Shown piece after piece: positions 53,777 through 62,495 of a stretch of 64,000 nucleotides of DNA (within the stretch, counting starts at the first letter, position 1; every line of letters starts with the position of its first letter). A program made the position numbers and the translations under genes. The DNA is taken from positions 806,001-870,000 of the forward strand of contig CAZQSZ010000001.1 in assembly GCA_964596345.1 (NCBI GenBank), in the 5' to 3' direction. This DNA comes from CADEDV01 sp964596345 (GTDB taxonomy: Bacteria; Bacteroidota; Bacteroidia; Chitinophagales; Chitinophagaceae). The notes below the pieces were generated by a model. That model was not told the origin of the DNA. It made no database searches and was given only the letters and a program-made list of their open reading frames with translations.

Positions 53777-54757
53777 CTAATGATTCAGTGGTCTCTTTTT
53801 TACCATCCCTCCTCTTGTATCGTTGACACTGTTCATTACAATAAAGGCATTGGGGTCTATTTTTTCCACTTCGATGGTGAGCCGGCTTATTTCCAGGCGG
53901 GTGATGACGGTAAAAATGATATCTGTGGAGGTAAGACTTTCTCCCCGTTTACCAAACCCTCGTTTACCTGTATATATGGTAAGCCCCCTGCCCAGTTTGT
54001 TTTTAATGATATCGGCCACTTCGGAGCTGTGTGGTGTAATAATGGTAACCCCGGTAAATTCCTCTATACCTTCGAGGATAAAATCAACTGTTTTGGCGGC
54101 AGCCATGTAGGTAAGAATGGAGTATAACGCCATTTCAATATTATTAAGGTAGGCTGCCACAGAAAAGATAATGACATTAAACAGGAGGATAAAATCTCCT
54201 ACCGAGATACTTCTTTTGCGGCTAAGGGATATGGCGAGTATCTCTGTGCCGTCAATAACAGCACCCCCCCGTATGGTAAGGCCAATACCGGCCCCCAGGA
54301 AAAATCCCCCAAATACAGCGATCAATACTTTATCATTAGTAACAGTGGGATAAGGTACAACAGCAACCACCAGGGCGAGCAAAGAAATACAAAACACACT
54401 TTTTATGCTAAATCCTTTGCCGATCTGCTTCCATCCTAAAATAATAAAAGGAAGGTTGATCAATAGAATAAGAATAGAAAAGGAAATTCCTGTTTCCTGC
54501 TTGGTGAGAAGGGAAATGCCCGTTACCCCACCGTCAATCAGCCCATTGGGAATCAGGAAACCTTCTAACCCGAAACCTGCTGAAAAAATGCCGGCAACCA
54601 TGAACAGCAGCGACCGGGCCGTGGTCCAGGCGGTGCGTCGCAAACGCCATGTGCCCTTGGCCATTTCATACCGGCTGAGAGAATCCTGCTTTTTTTTGCC
54701 AAGCGATTTTTTTATTTCGTTGACAACTATCTGGTAAAACTGGGGGTTCATTGCCAT
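53777..54757 (-). CDS. YitT family membrane protein (DUF161/DUF2179)
   Basis: 326 aa. An N-terminal basic cytoplasmic extension (about 1-50) precedes five to six helices with LIPNGLIDGGVTGISLL and the GGFFLGAGIGLTIRGGAV motif, then a C-terminal cytoplasmic DUF2179 domain (about 240-326, GLTIYTGKRGFGKRGE). Function of the family is unknown; some members are proposed transporters. TATCTTTG lies exactly 4 bases before the ATG at 54757; a second ATG two codons later is also possible. Confidence 0.88.
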   Translation of the reverse strand: MAMNPQFYQIVVNEIKKSLGKKKQDSLSRYEMAKGTWRLRRTAWTTARSLLFMVAGIFSAGFGLEGFLIPNGLIDGGVTGISLLTKQETGISFSILILLINLPFIILGWKQIGKGFSIKSVFCISLLALVVAVVPYPTVTNDKVLIAVFGGFFLGAGIGLTIRGGAVIDGTEILAISLSRKRSISVGDFILLFNVIIFSVAAYLNNIEMALYSILTYMAAAKTVDFILEGIEEFTGVTIITPHSSEVADIIKNKLGRGLTIYTGKRGFGKRGESLTSTDIIFTVITRLEISRLTIEVEKIDPNAFIVMNSVNDTRGGMVKKRPLNH

Positions 54758-54761
54758 CTTT

Positions 54762-54769
54762 CAAAGATA
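54762..54769 (-). promoter_or_regulatory. -7 box 4 nt before the yitT-type start
   Basis: Minus-strand TATCTTTG, then AAAG, then ATG. An exact TAnnTTTG box at this distance predicts an mRNA that begins at the start codon. Confidence 0.5.
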
Positions 54770-54838
54770 AATAAATAGCGAAGAGATAAGCCATTACAGA
54801 ATAAAAGGAGGATTAAAGCAAATACTTAACTTGCTGCT

Positions 54839-55933
54839 ATGAAAATCGCAGAAATTGTCTCCTTGCTGGAATCAATAGCACATCCTTCTTTACAGGAGCC
54901 GTATGATAATGCCGGGCTTATTACGGGGAATGCAGGATGGGAATGCAGCGGTATTATCTGTTCACTGGATGCAACAGAAGAAGTGGTGCTGGAAGCCATA
55001 GAGAAAAAATGCAACCTGGTAGTGGCTCATCACCCGATCATTTTTAGCGGGCTGAAAAAATTGAACGGAAAAAACTACGTAGAAAAAACGATCATCACCG
55101 CCATTAAAAATGATATCGCTATTTATGCCATTCATACCAACCTGGACAATGTGATCAGCGGAGTAAACGGGAAAATGGCAACCATGCTTGGTTTGCAAGA
55201 AGTAACCATTCTTTCTCAAAAGGAAAACACATTGAAGAAACTGTACACATTTGCCCCGGCTGATAAAGCAGCGCAGGTCCGGAATGCTATTTTTGAAGCC
55301 GGAGGCGGGCAGATCGGAAATTACAGTGAGTGCAGTTTTAATACAGAAGGAACAGGAACTTTCAAAGCCGGAGCAGGCACCAATCCCTATGTAGGAAAAA
55401 CCGGGCATAGGCACGAGGAAAAAGAAGTAAAGATTGAAGTGGTTTTTCCCGGCCACCTGGAGAGGGGTATACTAGCTGCTCTCCGGTCCTCCCATCCTTA
55501 TGAAGAAGTGGCTTTTGATGTAGTGGCGCAATCCAATCCCCATCCCGGAATCGGGGCCGGTGTAATTGGCCACCTGCCGGAACCTATCGACGAAAAGGAA
55601 TTTTTGGCCTTGCTTAAAAAGGTTTTTGGCCTGGAAATTATCCGTCACACGGCTTTCCTGGGCAAACCCGTCAGAAAAGTAGCTCTTTGTGGCGGAGCAG
55701 GTAGTTTTCTCGTTTCCAGTGCGTTAGCAGTCGGGGCCGATGTTTTTATCACCGGCGATATGAAATACCATGAGTTTTTTGATGCCAATAGCCGGATACT
55801 GATCGCAGATATTGGTCATTATGAAAGTGAACAGTTCACGATTGACCTGCTGCACGACGTTTTAAGGCAAAAATTCCCTACTTTTGCCGTCCTTAAAACA
55901 GCTGTACAAACGAACCCTGTTCATTACAGCTGA
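54839..55933 (+). CDS. Nif3-like dinuclear metal centre protein
   Basis: 364 aa of the NIF3/YqfO family with the central PII/CutA-like insertion (about 130-230) seen in many bacterial members. Metal-binding motifs: VVAHHPIIF (about 61-69), YAIHTNLDN (about 97-105) and the C-terminal DIGHYESEQ. Proteins of this family form hexameric toroids; some act as GTP cyclohydrolase-like or tRNA-related enzymes, but function is unsettled. It is followed after 25 bases by a zinc-ribbon coiled-coil protein, a pairing common in Bacteroidota (from memory). Confidence 0.9.
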   Translation: MKIAEIVSLLESIAHPSLQEPYDNAGLITGNAGWECSGIICSLDATEEVVLEAIEKKCNLVVAHHPIIFSGLKKLNGKNYVEKTIITAIKNDIAIYAIHTNLDNVISGVNGKMATMLGLQEVTILSQKENTLKKLYTFAPADKAAQVRNAIFEAGGGQIGNYSECSFNTEGTGTFKAGAGTNPYVGKTGHRHEEKEVKIEVVFPGHLERGILAALRSSHPYEEVAFDVVAQSNPHPGIGAGVIGHLPEPIDEKEFLALLKKVFGLEIIRHTAFLGKPVRKVALCGGAGSFLVSSALAVGADVFITGDMKYHEFFDANSRILIADIGHYESEQFTIDLLHDVLRQKFPTFAVLKTAVQTNPVHYS

Positions 55934-55958
55934 GCCTTTTAAAACTTCAAACAAAACA

Positions 55959-56714
55959 ATGGCAAACGTTAAAGATTTTTCGGTTGAAGAAAAGCTGACA
56001 GCCCTGGTTACCCTTCAAAAACTTGAAAGCAAGCTGGACGAGATCCACATCCTGAAAGGTGAATTACCCATGGAAGTGGCCGACCTGGAAGATGAGATCA
56101 CTGGTTTGCATGCCCGCCAGACCCGTATCGAGGAAGAGATCAATGGCGTTACTGATTTTATTAACCAGCGCAAAGAAGCGATTAAAGAATCAGAGGCACT
56201 GATCAAAAAATATGAAAAGCAGAGTACGGATGTTAAGAATAACCGTGAGTTTGAAGCCATCAATAAGGAAATGGAAATGCAGCAGCTGGAAGTAAAGCTG
56301 GCTGAAAAACATATCAAAGACGCTACAGAAGAGATCTCTGAAAAAGCCGTGTTGCTGGAAAAAGCGAAAAAGAATATTGCTAATAAAGAAGGTATCCTGG
56401 CAACCAAAAAAGGCGAACTCGAAAAGATCATTGCTGCCAACGAAAAAGAAGAAAAGCATTTCAATAAACTGGCAGAAGAGGCAAAAGTGCATGTGGACAG
56501 CCGCCTGTTAGCCAGTTATGAAAAGATCCGCAAAAGCTATCGTAATGGCCTGGCAGTAGTGCCTATCGAAAGAGATGCCTGTGGTGGTTGTTTCAATGCA
56601 ATCCCCCCGCAAAAGCAAAGTGAGATCAAGCAACATAAAAAAGTAATGATCTGTGAAAACTGCGGCCGTATCCTTGTTGATGAGGAACTGCACAATAACG
56701 TAGAGGTAAAATAA
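55959..56714 (+). CDS. coiled-coil protein with C-terminal zinc ribbon
   Basis: 251 aa: a long antiparallel coiled coil (about 10-185, rich in Glu/Lys) and a C4 zinc ribbon (CGGCFNAIPPQ ... CENCGRIL, about 203-240). This is the CT398-like zf-RING_7 family, possibly nucleic-acid or protein binding, function unknown. The start is set at ATG 55959; the frame extends upstream into the Nif3 gene but without a better start. Two terminators follow. Confidence 0.9.
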   Translation: MANVKDFSVEEKLTALVTLQKLESKLDEIHILKGELPMEVADLEDEITGLHARQTRIEEEINGVTDFINQRKEAIKESEALIKKYEKQSTDVKNNREFEAINKEMEMQQLEVKLAEKHIKDATEEISEKAVLLEKAKKNIANKEGILATKKGELEKIIAANEKEEKHFNKLAEEAKVHVDSRLLASYEKIRKSYRNGLAVVPIERDACGGCFNAIPPQKQSEIKQHKKVMICENCGRILVDEELHNNVEVK

Positions 56715-56723
56715 TTGCTCTTG

Positions 56724-56747
56724 TCTGCTGCCAAGCAGATTTTTTTT
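56724..56747 (+). terminator. first terminator after the zinc-ribbon gene
   Basis: TCTGCT (56724-56729) pairs with AGCAGA (56734-56739) around GCCA, followed by eight T. Confidence 0.85.
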
Positions 56748-56779
56748 CTCCTCCGTGAAAGCGGGGGAGTTTTTATTTT
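56748..56779 (+). terminator. second, tandem terminator before recN
   Basis: CTCCTCCG (56748-56755) pairs with CGGGGGAG (56762-56769, one G-T) around TGAAAG, followed by TTTTTATTTT. It directly follows the first terminator. Confidence 0.8.
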
Positions 56780-56814
56780 ACAGCCTGCCTGTTTACCATT
56801 AATTTGCAATCACT

Positions 56815-58470
56815 ATGCTGCAGCGGCTTTCCATACAGAACTATGCGATCATTGACCAACTTGAAATCGATTTTTCAGGGCAGCTGAATATCATCACGGG
56901 TGAAACCGGTGCCGGCAAATCCATTATTATGGGTGCGTTAGGACTGATACTCGGAGAAAGGGCCGACAGTACAGTGCTGGTAAATAAAGAAAAGAAATCA
57001 GTGGTGGAAGGGCTTTTTAAAATTGAAGATAAAGCGGCTATTAACCGCTTCCTGGAAGAAAATGATTTTGATATTGCCGGGGAACTCCTGGTAAGACGGG
57101 AGATTGCTGTAAATGGAAAATCAAGGGCTTTTATCAATGATACGCCGGTCAACTTATCGCAATTGAATGAACTGAGTTCATTATTGGTTGATCTGCACCA
57201 GCAATTCGACACACTGGAATTGGGTGAAAGTGATTTTCAGCGGGAAGTCCTGGATGCATTAGCAAACAACGGGGAGCAGCTGAACAATTATCGGCAATCC
57301 TTCCGGGAATGGCAACTCGTAAAAAAGGAATGGGAACAACTGAAAGAGCAAAAATTACAGTTTGACAAAGAAGCAGACTATAACAAGTTTCAATATACTG
57401 AACTGGATGAGGCTGGCTTTAAGGAAAACGAGCTGGAGGAAATTGATGCTGACCTGAAAATGCTCAGCAATGCAGAAGGTATTAAAGCTGCATTAAGTAA
57501 AGTGTACTTTGAATTGGAGGAAAGCGAAACACCAATGGTGCAGCAATTGAAAAGCCTCCTGAACCAGCTGACCGTTTTTGCTGCCTATCATCCCGATCTG
57601 GGGGCCTTACTGCAACGATTGCAAGCCACGCAGATAGAATTAAAAGATATTGCTGATGAAGTGGACCGTATCAGCAGTCATGTGAATTATGATCCGCAAA
57701 AGATCGAACAGCTGAATGAACGTTTATCACTGGGGTACAAGCTGCAAAAAAAACACGGGGTTAATTCCACCCATGAGTTGTTAGCCATCCAGGCGCAGCT
57801 GCAACAAAAATTGCAAGCCGTACTGAATATTGACGAAGCCATTCAGCAGAAAGAAAAAGATGCGGCAAAACTGCTGGCAACGGCCCGGCAACAGGCAACG
57901 AAAATTTCAGAGGGCAGAAAAAAACAAGTGAAGCCATTTGAAGATAAAGTGAACAAGCTGCTGGCACAGGTGGGAATGCCTAATGCCAAGTTGAAGGTAG
58001 ACATGCAAGAAACAGAACTGAATTTGTCAGGAGCTGATACAATAGATTTTTTATTCGATGCCAACAAAAGCGGGCAGTTTCAACCGGTACAGAAAGTGGC
58101 CAGCGGCGGGGAACTAAGCCGTCTTATGCTTTCCATAAAATCTCTCGTGGCTCAATCTATTGACCTGCCCACGATGATCTTTGATGAAATAGATACGGGT
58201 ATTTCTGGTGAGGCAGCCAGGCAGGTCGGTATCATTATGAAGGAACTGGCGGCTAAACGACAAGTAATTTGTATTACACATCAGCCGCAAATTGCCGGCA
58301 AGGCCGATGCACATTTCTTCGTATATAAAGAGATCGTAAAAGATGCGGTGAAAACCAATATCCGTCAATTGTCCACCGAAGAGCGGATAACAGCCATTGC
58401 AAAAATGCTCAGCGGAGAAAAGCCAACAGCAGCGGCCATGGAAAATGCAAGAGAAATGGTCCGCAACTGA
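56815..58470 (+). CDS. recN: DNA repair protein RecN
   Basis: SMC-like ATPase for double-strand break repair. 551 aa: Walker A GETGAGKS (about 29-36) near the N-terminus, a long coiled coil (about 165-375) and C-terminal ABC signature VASGGELSRLMLS with Walker B PTMIFDEIDTGISG. Length normal. A TTAATTTG box (one mismatch) lies 8 bases before the ATG. Two tiny membrane-protein genes and fabI follow with short gaps. Confidence 0.96.
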   Translation: MLQRLSIQNYAIIDQLEIDFSGQLNIITGETGAGKSIIMGALGLILGERADSTVLVNKEKKSVVEGLFKIEDKAAINRFLEENDFDIAGELLVRREIAVNGKSRAFINDTPVNLSQLNELSSLLVDLHQQFDTLELGESDFQREVLDALANNGEQLNNYRQSFREWQLVKKEWEQLKEQKLQFDKEADYNKFQYTELDEAGFKENELEEIDADLKMLSNAEGIKAALSKVYFELEESETPMVQQLKSLLNQLTVFAAYHPDLGALLQRLQATQIELKDIADEVDRISSHVNYDPQKIEQLNERLSLGYKLQKKHGVNSTHELLAIQAQLQQKLQAVLNIDEAIQQKEKDAAKLLATARQQATKISEGRKKQVKPFEDKVNKLLAQVGMPNAKLKVDMQETELNLSGADTIDFLFDANKSGQFQPVQKVASGGELSRLMLSIKSLVAQSIDLPTMIFDEIDTGISGEAARQVGIIMKELAAKRQVICITHQPQIAGKADAHFFVYKEIVKDAVKTNIRQLSTEERITAIAKMLSGEKPTAAAMENAREMVRN

Positions 58471-58494
58471 TAGTTAACCTTTCCGGTTTGCGAT

Positions 58495-58722
58495 ATGTCC
58501 CAATTTTATAAACTCATACTCTTCCTGGTTTTTTTATGGTTGATTGGTTGGACGGGTTTCAACGCCTACAAATTACTAAACCGTAAGATCAGGGAGGCGG
58601 AGACAGGCTGGGGAATACTACTCTATGCGCTGTTGCTGATATTGGTCAATATGGGCTTATTTTTTGGCGGGTTGTGGTTGCTGATCAAAACATATGGCCT
58701 GCTTTCTGAAGGCAGTCACTAA
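58495..58722 (+). CDS. small two-helix membrane protein
   Basis: Not recognised. 75 aa with two hydrophobic segments (about 5-25 and 40-66) separated by a charged stretch (NRKIREAETGWG). The ATG lies 24 bases after recN, and another two-helix gene follows 16 bases later. Coding is supported by ATG start, codon use like its neighbours, and clear membrane segments; a homology search would be decisive. Confidence 0.65.
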   Translation: MSQFYKLILFLVFLWLIGWTGFNAYKLLNRKIREAETGWGILLYALLLILVNMGLFFGGLWLLIKTYGLLSEGSH

Positions 58723-58738
58723 CCAGAAAAAATAGCGA

Positions 58739-58954
58739 ATGGCTGGTTTGAATCTTTCCGGGTTTGTATTATTTATAGTGCTGGTGGCTGTACCGGCCTG
58801 GTATATCAACCGCTGGATGATCAAACTGACCCGGCCCCGGGAATCGTTGAAAAGATTATTCCTGTATATCCTGTTCAGCATTATTATAGCTTTGACCTAT
58901 GCCGGGATTTTCATTCTTATTCTTACCAGTATTTATCCGTTGCCCAAAAAATAA
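58739..58954 (+). CDS. small two-helix membrane protein
   Basis: Not recognised. 71 aa, hydrophobic segments at about 5-28 and 40-65 separated by a basic stretch (IKLTRPRESLKRL). Same topology as the gene upstream, without clear sequence identity. It is 33 bases before fabI. Confidence 0.62.
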   Translation: MAGLNLSGFVLFIVLVAVPAWYINRWMIKLTRPRESLKRLFLYILFSIIIALTYAGIFILILTSIYPLPKK

Positions 58955-58987
58955 CTCCTTATTTTTACGGCCACAAAATCAAACGTT

Positions 58988-59815
58988 ATGGCTTATAATC
59001 TTTTAAAAGGGAAAAGAGGGATCATTACCGGTGCCCTCGACGAGAATTCAATTGCCTGGAAAGTAGCTGAAAAAGCATACGAAGAAGGTGCCACTATTGT
59101 CCTGACCAATGCCCCCATTGCCATGCGGATGGGAGAGATCAATAAACTGGCTGAAAAAACGAAATCGGAGATCATTCCCGCAGATGCCACGAGTGTAGAA
59201 GAACTGACTAACCTGTTCACCAAATCACAGGAAGTGCTGGGAGGCAAAATAGATTTTGTGCTGCATTCCATCGGCATGAGTGTGAATATCCGAAAGAAGA
59301 TCCCTTATACAGAATCTAACTATGATTATTTCATGAAAGGTATTGATGTATCTGCGATGTCATTTCACAAAATGCTGGCCGTGGCCAAAAAACTGGATGC
59401 GATCAATGAATGGGGAAGTGTGGTGGCCCTGACCTATATGGCAGCCCAGCGTACTTATCCTTTCTACACAGATATGGCAGATATTAAAGCTATGCTGGAG
59501 TCCATTGCCCGTAGTTTCGGGTATCATTATGGTGTGGAAAAGAAAGTGCGGATCAATACCGTTTCCCAATCCCCGACCAAGACAACAGCCGGAACCGGTA
59601 TCAAAGGCTTTGGTGATTTCTTTGATTTTGCTAATTCCATTGCGCCTTTGGGAAATGCCAGTGCAGAAGATTGTGCTAATTATTGTATCACCCTGTTCTC
59701 CGACCTCACAAGAATGGTAACCATGCAGAACCTGTTCCATGATGGCGGCTATTCCACAACGGGTGTGAGCAACGAAGTAATGCAACGGCTGGGAGTAGAC
59801 CCCCAAACCCCCTAA
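58988..59815 (+). CDS. fabI: enoyl-[acyl-carrier-protein] reductase (NADH), FabI
   Basis: Last reduction step of fatty acid elongation. 275 aa, SDR fold. The FabI-type nucleotide site GALDENSIAWKVA is present, the first catalytic Tyr lies in LTYMAAQRT, and the second in FYTDMADIK (Tyr-x6-Lys); then NTVSQSPTKTTAG. The last five codons (D-P-Q-T-P) and the TAA stop lie inside a CCCCTAAAGGGG-type repeat, so the C-terminus appears to have been rewritten by that element. A bidirectional terminator follows. Confidence 0.95.
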   Translation: MAYNLLKGKRGIITGALDENSIAWKVAEKAYEEGATIVLTNAPIAMRMGEINKLAEKTKSEIIPADATSVEELTNLFTKSQEVLGGKIDFVLHSIGMSVNIRKKIPYTESNYDYFMKGIDVSAMSFHKMLAVAKKLDAINEWGSVVALTYMAAQRTYPFYTDMADIKAMLESIARSFGYHYGVEKKVRINTVSQSPTKTTAGTGIKGFGDFFDFANSIAPLGNASAEDCANYCITLFSDLTRMVTMQNLFHDGGYSTTGVSNEVMQRLGVDPQTP

Positions 59816-59822
59816 AGGGGAG
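59801..59822. repeat. C-rich palindromic repeat at the fabI end
   Basis: CCCCAAACCCCCTAAAGGGG with a 4-bp stem around TAAA. It encodes the last codons and stop of fabI. An inverted, closely similar copy lies at 59922-59945. Confidence 0.75.
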
Positions 59823-59859
59823 TTATTGTTTTTGGTAACTTATAAGTATTATTACAATA

Positions 59860-59882
59860 AAAGCCTCCGGTATGGAGGCTTT
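59860..59882. terminator. bidirectional terminator between fabI and the DUF2795-like gene
   Basis: AAAGCCTCC (59860-59868) pairs with GGAGGCTTT (59874-59882) around GGTAT, flanked by A and T runs on both sides. Confidence 0.85.
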
Positions 59883-59921
59883 ATAGTTATGTTACTTATT
59901 AATTTCAGGAGTCTGTGACCT

Positions 59922-59945
59922 TAATTCCCCTTTAGGGGACAGGGG
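59922..59945. repeat. inverted copy of the C-rich palindromic repeat
   Basis: On the minus strand it reads ACCCCTGTCCCCTAAAGGGG and begins immediately after the TAA of the small gene. It mirrors the element at 59801-59822 around the terminator. Confidence 0.75.
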
Positions 59946-60167
59946 TTAATATTCATCTTCATTGAACAAAAAGTCATCTTGTGTGGGATAATCAGGCCAG
60001 ATATCTTCAATGGTCTCATACACATCACCTTCGTCTTCCAGTTCCTGCAGGTTCTCCACCACTTCAATAGGGGCACCACTACGGATAGAATAGTCGATCA
60101 GTTCATCTTTAGTCGCCGGCCACGGTGCATCTTCAAGGTAAGAAGCCAATTCTAAGGTCCAAAACAT
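59946..60167 (-). CDS. small acidic DUF2795-like protein
   Basis: 73 aa, very acidic, with LASYLEDAPWPATKDELIDYS resembling the DUF2795 fold and an aspartate-rich C-terminus. Function unknown; similar short proteins are widespread in Bacteroidota (from memory). It is monocistronic with a consensus promoter and a terminator shared with fabI, which suggests steady expression. Confidence 0.8.
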   Translation of the reverse strand: MFWTLELASYLEDAPWPATKDELIDYSIRSGAPIEVVENLQELEDEGDVYETIEDIWPDYPTQDDFLFNEDEY

Positions 60168-60235
60168 GCTCTCAGGTTTAAAAAATTTTGAATAAGGTCT
60201 GGGTTGATCTGGGTTAATACCACCCTAATTTTCCG

Positions 60236-60266
60236 CAAATGTAGGTGTATTAACGAATTTTCCAAA
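60236..60266 (-). promoter_or_regulatory. consensus promoter for the DUF2795-like gene
   Basis: Minus-strand TTTG (60263-60266), a 19-base spacer and TACATTTG (60236-60243) match the Bacteroidota consensus at every fixed position. The leader would be about 60 bases. The rest of the 217-base gap to 60384 is AT-rich; TTTG and TATTTG before the LolD-like gene are a weak + strand candidate. Confidence 0.8.
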
Positions 60267-60384
60267 TCCTTAGTTGCTGACATGGTTTTGAAGATTTTCT
60301 TAAAAAAAATGCCCGGATCAGGTATTGGGTTTTGTGGCGGGTATGGTTTTAAGGATATTTGATTTTCAAACTCATACTAGCCGG

Positions 60385-61035
60385 ATGATCACAGGTAAAA
60401 ATATTTATAAGCGTTATGGGGCCGTGGAAGTGCTGAAAGGAGTGGATATTGATATACAGCAGGGGGAGATCGTTTCCATTGTAGGCCCGTCCGGTTCGGG
60501 TAAAAGCACCCTGCTGCATATCCTGGGTACCCTGGATAAAGCAGATAAGGGAACGGTGACGATGCATAACACCGCTATCAATGACCTGTCTGGTAAAAAA
60601 CTGGCAGCTTTCCGGAATAAGCATATCGGTTTTGTATTCCAGTTCCATCACCTGCTGCCGGAATTCAGTGCCATTGAAAATGTTAGCATACCGGGCTGGC
60701 TGGCCGGGAGAAAAAAAGCCGAAGTGAAAACAGAAGCAGAACGATTGTTAACAATGCTGGGCCTGTCGCACCGGGTGGAAAATAAGCCCAACCAGTTATC
60801 AGGAGGTGAACAGCAACGGGTGGCTGTAGCAAGAGCCCTGATCAATAAACCCGATATCATTTTTGCGGATGAACCTACCGGCAACCTGGATTCGGCCAAC
60901 GCTAAAGAACTGCACCAGCTCTTTTTTGACCTGCGCAAAGAATTCAATCAAACCTTTCTCATCGTTACCCACAACGAAGAACTGGCCCAATTAAGCGACC
61001 GGGTATTACACATGAAAGACGGCATTATTATTTGA
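60385..61035 (+). CDS. ABC transporter ATP-binding protein, LolD-like
   Basis: 216 aa from the ATG at 60385 (the open frame begins at 60325). Walker A GPSGSGKST (about 38-46), Q-loop, signature LSGGEQQRVAVARAL (about 140-154) and Walker B IIFADEPTGNLDS are complete. The short gapless form and 'EPTGNLDS' place it in the LolD/MacB/FtsE group, which pairs with FtsX-type permeases. No permease is adjacent, so it may serve LolCE-like lipoprotein release or the orphan permease at 6661. Confidence 0.87.
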   Translation: MITGKNIYKRYGAVEVLKGVDIDIQQGEIVSIVGPSGSGKSTLLHILGTLDKADKGTVTMHNTAINDLSGKKLAAFRNKHIGFVFQFHHLLPEFSAIENVSIPGWLAGRKKAEVKTEAERLLTMLGLSHRVENKPNQLSGGEQQRVAVARALINKPDIIFADEPTGNLDSANAKELHQLFFDLRKEFNQTFLIVTHNEELAQLSDRVLHMKDGIII

Positions 61036-61095
61036 TTATAAAGTGTGAGTCAAGGATGCATAATGTTCAAATCAACACATTCCCCAGTTGTCACA

Positions 61096-61656
61096 TCATA
61101 CTCTCGGTTTCCAGGGAATTTCGGCCACTTTCAATTGGTGACTGCTGTAGCGGCTCAGTATAAAAAGATAATCACTCAGCCGGTTCAGGTATTTCAGAAT
61201 GATAGGTTCTACTTCCAGGCTTTCTAATTCTAATCGCACACAGCAACGCTCTGCTCTGCGGCATACACAACGGGCAATATGTAAATGAGAAACAGCCATA
61301 TGACCGCCGGGAAGAATAAAGCTTTTCATTTCCGCAGTCACTTTATTCATGGTATCCATTTGTTTTTCTAAAAACTCTACATCTTTTTCTTGCAGGTCTG
61401 GTATCCGCATTTTCGGTTCTTTGATAGGATCGCAAGCCAGTGATGAACCAATGGTGAATAACCGGTCCTGTACCTCCAGCAACACAGACCGGCTGTTTTC
61501 ATCGGTTAACAGATCACGGCAAAGACCTATATAAGAATTTAATTCATCCACCGTTCCGTAAGCCTCAATACGCAAATGTGATTTGGGTACTTTGGTGCCA
61601 CCAAGTAAAGAAGTGGTGCCTTTATCTCCAGTTTTGGTATAGATCTTCATTGCCAT
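61096..61656 (-). CDS. cob(I)yrinic acid a,c-diamide adenosyltransferase, PduO type
   Basis: Makes adenosylcobalamin from ATP and reduced corrinoid. 186 aa from ATG 61656 (ATG 61650 also possible). Motifs: YTKTGDKGTTSLLGG (ATP-binding N-terminus), EAYGTVDELNSYIGL, RCVCRRAERCCVRLE and YLNRLSDYLFILSRY. All conserved ATP-site residues seem present. No other B12 gene is near; a salvage role is likely. Confidence 0.92.
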   Translation of the reverse strand: MAMKIYTKTGDKGTTSLLGGTKVPKSHLRIEAYGTVDELNSYIGLCRDLLTDENSRSVLLEVQDRLFTIGSSLACDPIKEPKMRIPDLQEKDVEFLEKQMDTMNKVTAEMKSFILPGGHMAVSHLHIARCVCRRAERCCVRLELESLEVEPIILKYLNRLSDYLFILSRYSSHQLKVAEIPWKPRV

Positions 61657-61785
61657 AATATGCAGTATTAATGAATGATGGTATTGGTTCACTGCTGAAC
61701 CTTTACAATGAACGGTTCTAACAAAAGTAAACCCAATTAAGTTCTGAGCTATCGAAGGAAATTTTTTCGGAAGCAGACCGTATGC

Positions 61786-62493
61786 TCAGCCTTGTATCAT
61801 GGCGGGTTCTTTCTTTTTATCACTTTCAATGACCCCGTCCCGTAACCGGATTACCCGGTGGGCATGGGCGGCAATATCTTCTTCGTGGGTTACCAGCACA
61901 ACCGTATTGCCACCTGTATGTATTTTACCAAAAATATCCATGATCTCGTAGGAGGTCTTACTGTCCAGGTTCCCGGTGGGTTCATCGGCCAGGATGATTG
62001 AAGGATCATTCACCAGTGCCCGGGCAATAGCTACCCGCTGGCATTGCCCGCCCGATAATTCGTTTGGTTTGTGATGGCTGCGGTCAGTCAGGTTAACCAG
62101 GTCCAAAACATGCAAGGCTTTTTCATTTCTTAATTTTTTGCCCATACCGGCATATACTAATGGTAAAGCCACATTTTCTAAGGCAGTTAGCCGGGGCAAT
62201 AAATTGAATTGCTGGAAAACAAAACCAATCTCCCGGTTGCGGATCTCGGCCAGCTCATTGTCCTGCATTTTGCTCACATCATGCTGGTTCAGGATATATC
62301 TTCCACCGCTGGGTGTATCGAGGCAGCCGAGAATATTCATCAGGGTGCTTTTACCCGAACCGGAAGGCCCCATCAGGGCCACATATTCGTTTTTAAAAAT
62401 ATCCAGCGATACGCCTTTCAGTACTTCTAATTCATTTTTACCCATGAAATAGCTTTTCCTGATGCCTTCCAGATGAATGATTCCCTGTGCCAT
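61786..62493 (-). CDS. ABC transporter ATP-binding protein, MacB/LolD-like
   Basis: 235 aa with Walker A GPSGSGKST, signature LSGGQCQRVAIARAL and Walker B IILADEPTGNLDS; the Cys in 'GGQCQR' replaces the usual Gln. It belongs to the MacB/LolD ATPase group. Start ATG lies 2 bases after the gatC stop, so the two genes are co-transcribed. Its permease is not adjacent; the orphan permease at 6661 is a possible partner (inference). Confidence 0.87.
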   Translation of the reverse strand: MAQGIIHLEGIRKSYFMGKNELEVLKGVSLDIFKNEYVALMGPSGSGKSTLMNILGCLDTPSGGRYILNQHDVSKMQDNELAEIRNREIGFVFQQFNLLPRLTALENVALPLVYAGMGKKLRNEKALHVLDLVNLTDRSHHKPNELSGGQCQRVAIARALVNDPSIILADEPTGNLDSKTSYEIMDIFGKIHTGGNTVVLVTHEEDIAAHAHRVIRLRDGVIESDKKKEPAMIQG

Positions 62494-62495
62494 AA

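Noticed and set aside
54800..54815. AAAGGAGG upstream of the Nif3-like gene as a Shine-Dalgarno site
   Set aside because: It lies about 26 bases before the ATG, too far for ribosome binding.
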